A stretch of 9,319 bases of DNA from Hydrogenimonas sp. GTDB lineage: Bacteria > Campylobacterota > Campylobacteria > Campylobacterales > Hydrogenimonadaceae. A model generated the notes under the pieces. The model had not been told where the DNA came from and ran no database searches. It was given only the letters and a program-made list of their open reading frames with translations. Below are positions 6,880-9,319 of this stretch, one piece after another. The stretch is from contig JAKIUX010000019.1 in NCBI GenBank assembly GCA_021647345.1, forward strand, positions 1-9,319, written 5' to 3'. Position 1 is the stretch's first letter. Each line of letters opens with the position of its first letter. The position numbers were made by a program, and so were the translations under genes.

Positions 6880-7637
6880 ACTCTTACCGGTATATTTTCG
6901 CTTTTTAGATAGCGCTTTAGATCGATAATGTCGATCTCTCTGAAGTGAAATATCGATGCTGCAAGTGCTGCATCAGCTCCAGCTTCGAAGGCATCTTTTA
7001 TATGCTCCATCGTACCGGCACCGCCGCTCGCTATGACTGGAACGTTGACGGCTGAACTGACAGCACTGTTTAGCTCGTTGTCGTAACCCGCTTTGGTTCC
7101 GTCGGCATCCATCGAAGTAAGGAGTATCTCGCCTGCTCCTCTATCAACAACCTCTTTGGCCCACTCAAGAACGTCGATACCCGTATCTATGCGACCTCCG
7201 TTTATAAAGACGTTCCATTTGCCGGAAGAGAGACGTTTTGCATCTATTGCGACAACAATACATTGAGATCCGAAACGTTTTGCCCCTTCATCAATGAATT
7301 CCGGTCTTTTGATTGCTGCGGAGTTGACACTAACCTTGTCGCAGCCTACGGCAAGAAGTGCATAGATGTCATCGAGCTTTCGAATTCCTCCTCCTACAGT
7401 AAGAGGAATGAAAACCTCCTTGGCAACCTCTTCTACTATGTGGACAATTGTGTCTCTGTTTTCATGACTCGCAGTTATGTCAAGAAATGTAACTTCGTCC
7501 GCCCCCTCTTCATTGTAGCGCTTGGCCACCTCTACCGGGTCGCCCGCATCTTTGAGGCCAACGAAGTTGACACCTTTGACAACGCGCCCATCTTTGACAT
7601 CGAGACACGGAATAATACGTTTTGCAAATGTTTCCAA
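6876..7637 (-). CDS. hisF: Imidazole glycerol phosphate synthase, cyclase subunit HisF
   Basis: Cytosolic TIM-barrel enzyme of histidine synthesis. With the glutaminase HisH (not in the window) it turns PRFAR and ammonia into imidazole glycerol phosphate and AICAR. The 253 residues match the usual length. Catalytic D13 ([14 protein letters not shown]) and D132 (VAIDAKR) are present, with phosphate-binding loops VGGGI (81-85) and ASGGAG (203-208) and the [13 protein letters not shown] segment (174-186). The start is TTG at 7637, giving [10 protein letters not shown]; no ATG or GTG fits before the conserved AKRIIPCLD. Only a weak GAGAG-like ribosome binding site precedes it, so basal translation may be low. 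It is the first gene of the coupled minus-strand operon and is not accompanied by other his genes. Its by-product AICAR is also a purine-pathway intermediate. Confidence 0.97.
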   Translation of the reverse strand: METFAKRIIPCLDVKDGRVVKGVNFVGLKDAGDPVEVAKRYNEEGADEVTFLDITASHENRDTIVHIVEEVAKEVFIPLTVGGGIRKLDDIYALLAVGCDKVSVNSAAIKRPEFIDEGAKRFGSQCIVVAIDAKRLSSGKWNVFINGGRIDTGIDVLEWAKEVVDRGAGEILLTSMDADGTKAGYDNELNSAVSSAVNVPVIASGGAGTMEHIKDAFEAGADAALAASIFHFREIDIIDLKRYLKSENIPVRV

Positions 7638-7680
7638 ATTTGGCTCTCTTCTGTTTGTGCTGCCCTTTGGAGGGGCCTAT

Positions 7681-7703
7681 AGTATAATGGTAGCCGAATT
7701 ATA
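7681..7703 (-). promoter_or_regulatory. Candidate promoter(s) for the hisF operon
   Basis: Two -10-like hexamers read on the minus strand: a perfect TATAAT at 7703-7698 and TATACT at 7686-7681. Neither has a good -35 (the best for the second is TTGCGC at 7709-7704, 17 bp away), which is usual for Campylobacterota sigma-70 promoters. Predicted leaders would be about 53 and 36 nt. The plus strand also reads TATAAT at 7683-7688, overlapping the second hexamer, so plus-strand initiation from here is possible too. Confidence 0.4.
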
Positions 7704-7721
7704 GCGCAAAGAGCCGCAAAA

Positions 7722-7750
7722 TTGAGAAAAGTTTAAGCATTCTTTAAAAA
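7722..7750 (+). promoter_or_regulatory. Candidate promoter for ksgA-rnj
   Basis: TTGAGA (7722-7727, five of six consensus bases) is followed after 17 bp by TAAAAA (7745-7750, four of six). A start near 7757 would leave a leader of about 23 nt. An alternative is the plus-strand TATAAT at 7683-7688, with a leader of about 85 nt. This is based on motif matching only. Confidence 0.35.
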
Positions 7751-7779
7751 TGTAATCTCTTTTTAAGAAAAGTTTCAGT

Positions 7780-8661
7780 ATGATAAATGGAAATTTTAGC
7801 AATTTAAGTGAAAAAGTAGCAAAGAAGAGGTTTGGGCAAAACTTTCTGAAAGATGAGAGTGTGCTTCATGAAATCATCGAATCGATGCCCAATGATGAGC
7901 TCCCTGTTGCGGAGATTGGGCCTGGATTAGGTGATTTGACCAGATATCTGGTCGAGATTAAGGATGTCACCGCTTATGAGGTGGACAGAGAGCTTTGCGA
8001 ACATCTGCACAAAAGGTTTGAGCTGCACTTGGAAAAGGGAAGGCTGAAGCTGCGCTGCGGCGATGTTCTGGACCACTGGAAGCGGGAGAGTCTGGTCGAC
8101 AGGGAGTATCATCTTGTCGCCAACCTGCCCTACTACATTGCTACGAATATTATTTTGAGGGCGCTGAAGGACCCCAACTGCAAAAGCATGCTCGTCATGG
8201 TGCAGAAAGAGGTGGCCGAAAAGTTCAGTGCAAAACCGAAAGATAGGCAGTTTAGCGCCCTTTCGGTGCTGGCTCAAAGCTGCGGTGAGGCGCATATATG
8301 TTTTGATGTGCCTCCTGAAGCCTTCGTTCCGGCCCCCAAAGTGATGTCGTCTGTGCTTCAAATTCGAAAAAGCGGATCGCTTGACGATCCTGAGTTTGAA
8401 GATTTTTTGAGAGCGGCTTTTGCGCAACCGCGAAAGAGATTGGCGAAAAATCTTTCCGCCCTGTTCGACAAAAAAGATGTAGAAGCGGCTCTCTCCTCTT
8501 TGGGTTTAAGCTCTACCGTTCGTCCCCATGAAGTGGAAACATCCCTCTATCACCACCTAAATAAAATTTTAAAAGGTGATATTGATGGAAGAGAAAAAGA
8601 GCGACAATCGGGGAAATCAGCCCCAAAGCAGCGAAGGGAGCGGAAACCAAAAGAGCGGTAA
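7780..8661 (+). CDS. ksgA: 16S rRNA dimethyladenosine transferase (KsgA/RsmA)
   Basis: SAM-dependent enzyme that N6-dimethylates the two adjacent adenines (A1518/A1519 in E. coli) near the 3' end of 16S rRNA during late small-subunit assembly. The 293 residues show the entry motif KKRFGQNFL (15-23), SAM-binding EIGPGLGDLT (45-54), the catalytic NLPYYI (115-120) and VPPEAFVPAPKV (177-188), followed by the C-terminal helical domain to about residue 265. The last roughly 28 residues (KGDIDGREKERQSGKSAPKQ...) are a highly charged tail beyond the usual family end. Its coding DNA overlaps the rnj start in another frame. The start ATG has only a weak purine tract upstream (AAGAAAAG, 7765-7772); no better start exists before GQNFL. 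Confidence 0.96.
   Translation: MINGNFSNLSEKVAKKRFGQNFLKDESVLHEIIESMPNDELPVAEIGPGLGDLTRYLVEIKDVTAYEVDRELCEHLHKRFELHLEKGRLKLRCGDVLDHWKRESLVDREYHLVANLPYYIATNIILRALKDPNCKSMLVMVQKEVAEKFSAKPKDRQFSALSVLAQSCGEAHICFDVPPEAFVPAPKVMSSVLQIRKSGSLDDPEFEDFLRAAFAQPRKRLAKNLSALFDKKDVEAALSSLGLSSTVRPHEVETSLYHHLNKILKGDIDGREKERQSGKSAPKQRRERKPKER
8573..8580 (+). promoter_or_regulatory. Strong ribosome binding site that sets the rnj start inside ksgA
   Basis: AAGGTGAT lies 4 nt before the ATG at 8585 and is an extended match to the anti-Shine-Dalgarno end of 16S rRNA. Its strength inside the ksgA reading frame supports translation of rnj from this point, despite the 77-nt overlap. Confidence 0.75.
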
Positions 8662-9319
8662 CCGAAGACCGAGAAGAGCCCAAAACGGCGGTCAGAAAGG
8701 AAATCAGCAGCGACCTCAGCAGCAAGGGGGTCAGAGCCAGAACAGGTCTCGAAACAACCAGCGCGGCCGCGGCGGCCAAAGAGGCAGAGGCCGAGGCAAC
8801 GGCAGAAATCCGGAGTCGCACTACAAAACACCTGCGAACGGCAAAAGAAGCGCCGACGGTGTATATACAGATATAAACCAGGCCATAGCCGCCAATAAAG
8901 AGGTGCACAAAGAGCGGCTCGAGACAGCAGGAAAGATAGATATTAACAACAAGGCCCGCGTACGATTCACGCCGTTGGGAGGTCTCGGGGAGATAGGCGG
9001 CAACATTGCGGTTCTTGAGACAGAAAAGAGCGCTATAGTCATAGATGTAGGAATGAGCTTTCCTACAGAAGATATGCACGGCGTCGATATACTCGTGCCC
9101 GACTTCAGTTATCTTCACGCTATAAAAGACAAGATCGCCGGTATCGTAATAACGCATGCCCATGAAGATCACATAGGTGCCGTGCCGTATCTCTTCAAGG
9201 AGCTCAAGTTTCCAATATACGGAACCCCTCTGCCGCTTGGAATGATAGCGAACAAATTTGATGAGCATGGGCTGAAAAATGATAAAAGCTACTTTAGGTA
9301 TATCGAGAAGAGAAAGCCG
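8585..9319 (+). CDS. rnj: Ribonuclease J, N-terminal part (gene continues past the window)
   Basis: Metallo-beta-lactamase/beta-CASP ribonuclease with 5'-to-3' exonuclease and endonuclease activity in RNA decay and maturation. Only the first 245 codons are present, with no stop. Residues about 125 onward are the catalytic fold: VRFTPLGGLGEIGGN (126-140), the DVGMSFP strand (154-160) and the zinc-binding motif HAHEDH (191-196). Residues 1-124 form an extension: a Q/N/G/R-rich low-complexity stretch (about 9-75) ending in RG repeats (RGRGGQRGRGRG, 60-71), then a short region likely to hold helices (95-115). Helicobacter pylori RNase J is known to have a long N-terminal extension, so the presence fits the phylum; the RGG-like composition is notable. 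It overlaps ksgA by 77 nt in the +1 frame, and the two are surely co-transcribed. Confidence 0.94.
   Translation, partial: MEEKKSDNRGNQPQSSEGSGNQKSGNRRPRRAQNGGQKGNQQRPQQQGGQSQNRSRNNQRGRGGQRGRGRGNGRNPESHYKTPANGKRSADGVYTDINQAIAANKEVHKERLETAGKIDINNKARVRFTPLGGLGEIGGNIAVLETEKSAIVIDVGMSFPTEDMHGVDILVPDFSYLHAIKDKIAGIVITHAHEDHIGAVPYLFKELKFPIYGTPLPLGMIANKFDEHGLKNDKSYFRYIEKRKP

Noticed and set aside
7673..7697. GGGGCCTATAGTATAATGGTAG resembles the 5' half of a tRNA (acceptor arm and D-loop)
   Set aside because: The D-stem does not pair, and there is no anticodon arm or GTTCGA-type T-arm downstream. The TATAAT is better read as promoter sequence.
8513..9268. A 251-codon open frame on the minus strand across ksgA and rnj
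   Set aside because: It is a shadow of the GC-richer rnj coding strand; its Ala/Val/Leu-rich translation reflects the RG-repeat DNA read backwards.

Overview
The window looks like chromosomal core sequence of a member of the Campylobacterota (former Epsilonproteobacteria), perhaps a non-Campylobacter lineage. The evidence is the protein character and gene grouping: a long class I NrdA, an RNase J with a long N-terminal extension in a Gram-negative setting, and the neighbours ksgA, rlmN, purB and nrdA. The genus cannot be fixed from the sequence. No mobile element, CRISPR array, rRNA or intact tRNA is visible.

Layout. At 1-240 there is mostly non-coding DNA after nrdA, with a hairpin, an AT-rich tract and possibly the first codons of another minus-strand gene. 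At 241-3977 lies a minus-strand pair, purB then nrdA (20 bp apart), with a candidate promoter directly in front of purB. At 3978-4231 is the divergent spacer, carrying a perfect 12-bp inverted repeat that reads as a terminator on the minus strand. At 4232-5155 is a plus-strand RluA-family pseudouridine synthase gene. At 5158-7637 is a tightly packed minus-strand operon: hisF, a PNP/MTAN-family nucleoside phosphorylase-like gene, rlmN and a 30-codon single-membrane-span protein. Its junctions are an ATGA overlap, a 20-nt overlap and another ATGA overlap. At 7638-7779 is a divergent promoter region. From 7780 to the window end, plus-strand ksgA overlaps the start of rnj (RNase J, cut off by the window) by 77 nt.

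Function. Most genes serve RNA maturation and ribosome modification (pseudouridine synthase, RlmN, KsgA, RNase J) or nucleotide and histidine supply (PurB, NrdA, HisF, nucleoside phosphorylase-like protein).

The hidden signal is chromosomal. Two perfect 16-bp copies of the universal ParB centromere site parS (TGTTTCACGTGAAACA) sit 1,690 bp apart, both inside coding sequence: one in the pseudouridine synthase gene, one in the nucleoside phosphorylase-like gene. The window is therefore probably an origin-proximal ParB loading region. From memory, the two halves of the window match gene groups lying on opposite sides of the origin in Campylobacter jejuni, here joined with dnaA/oriC missing from between them.
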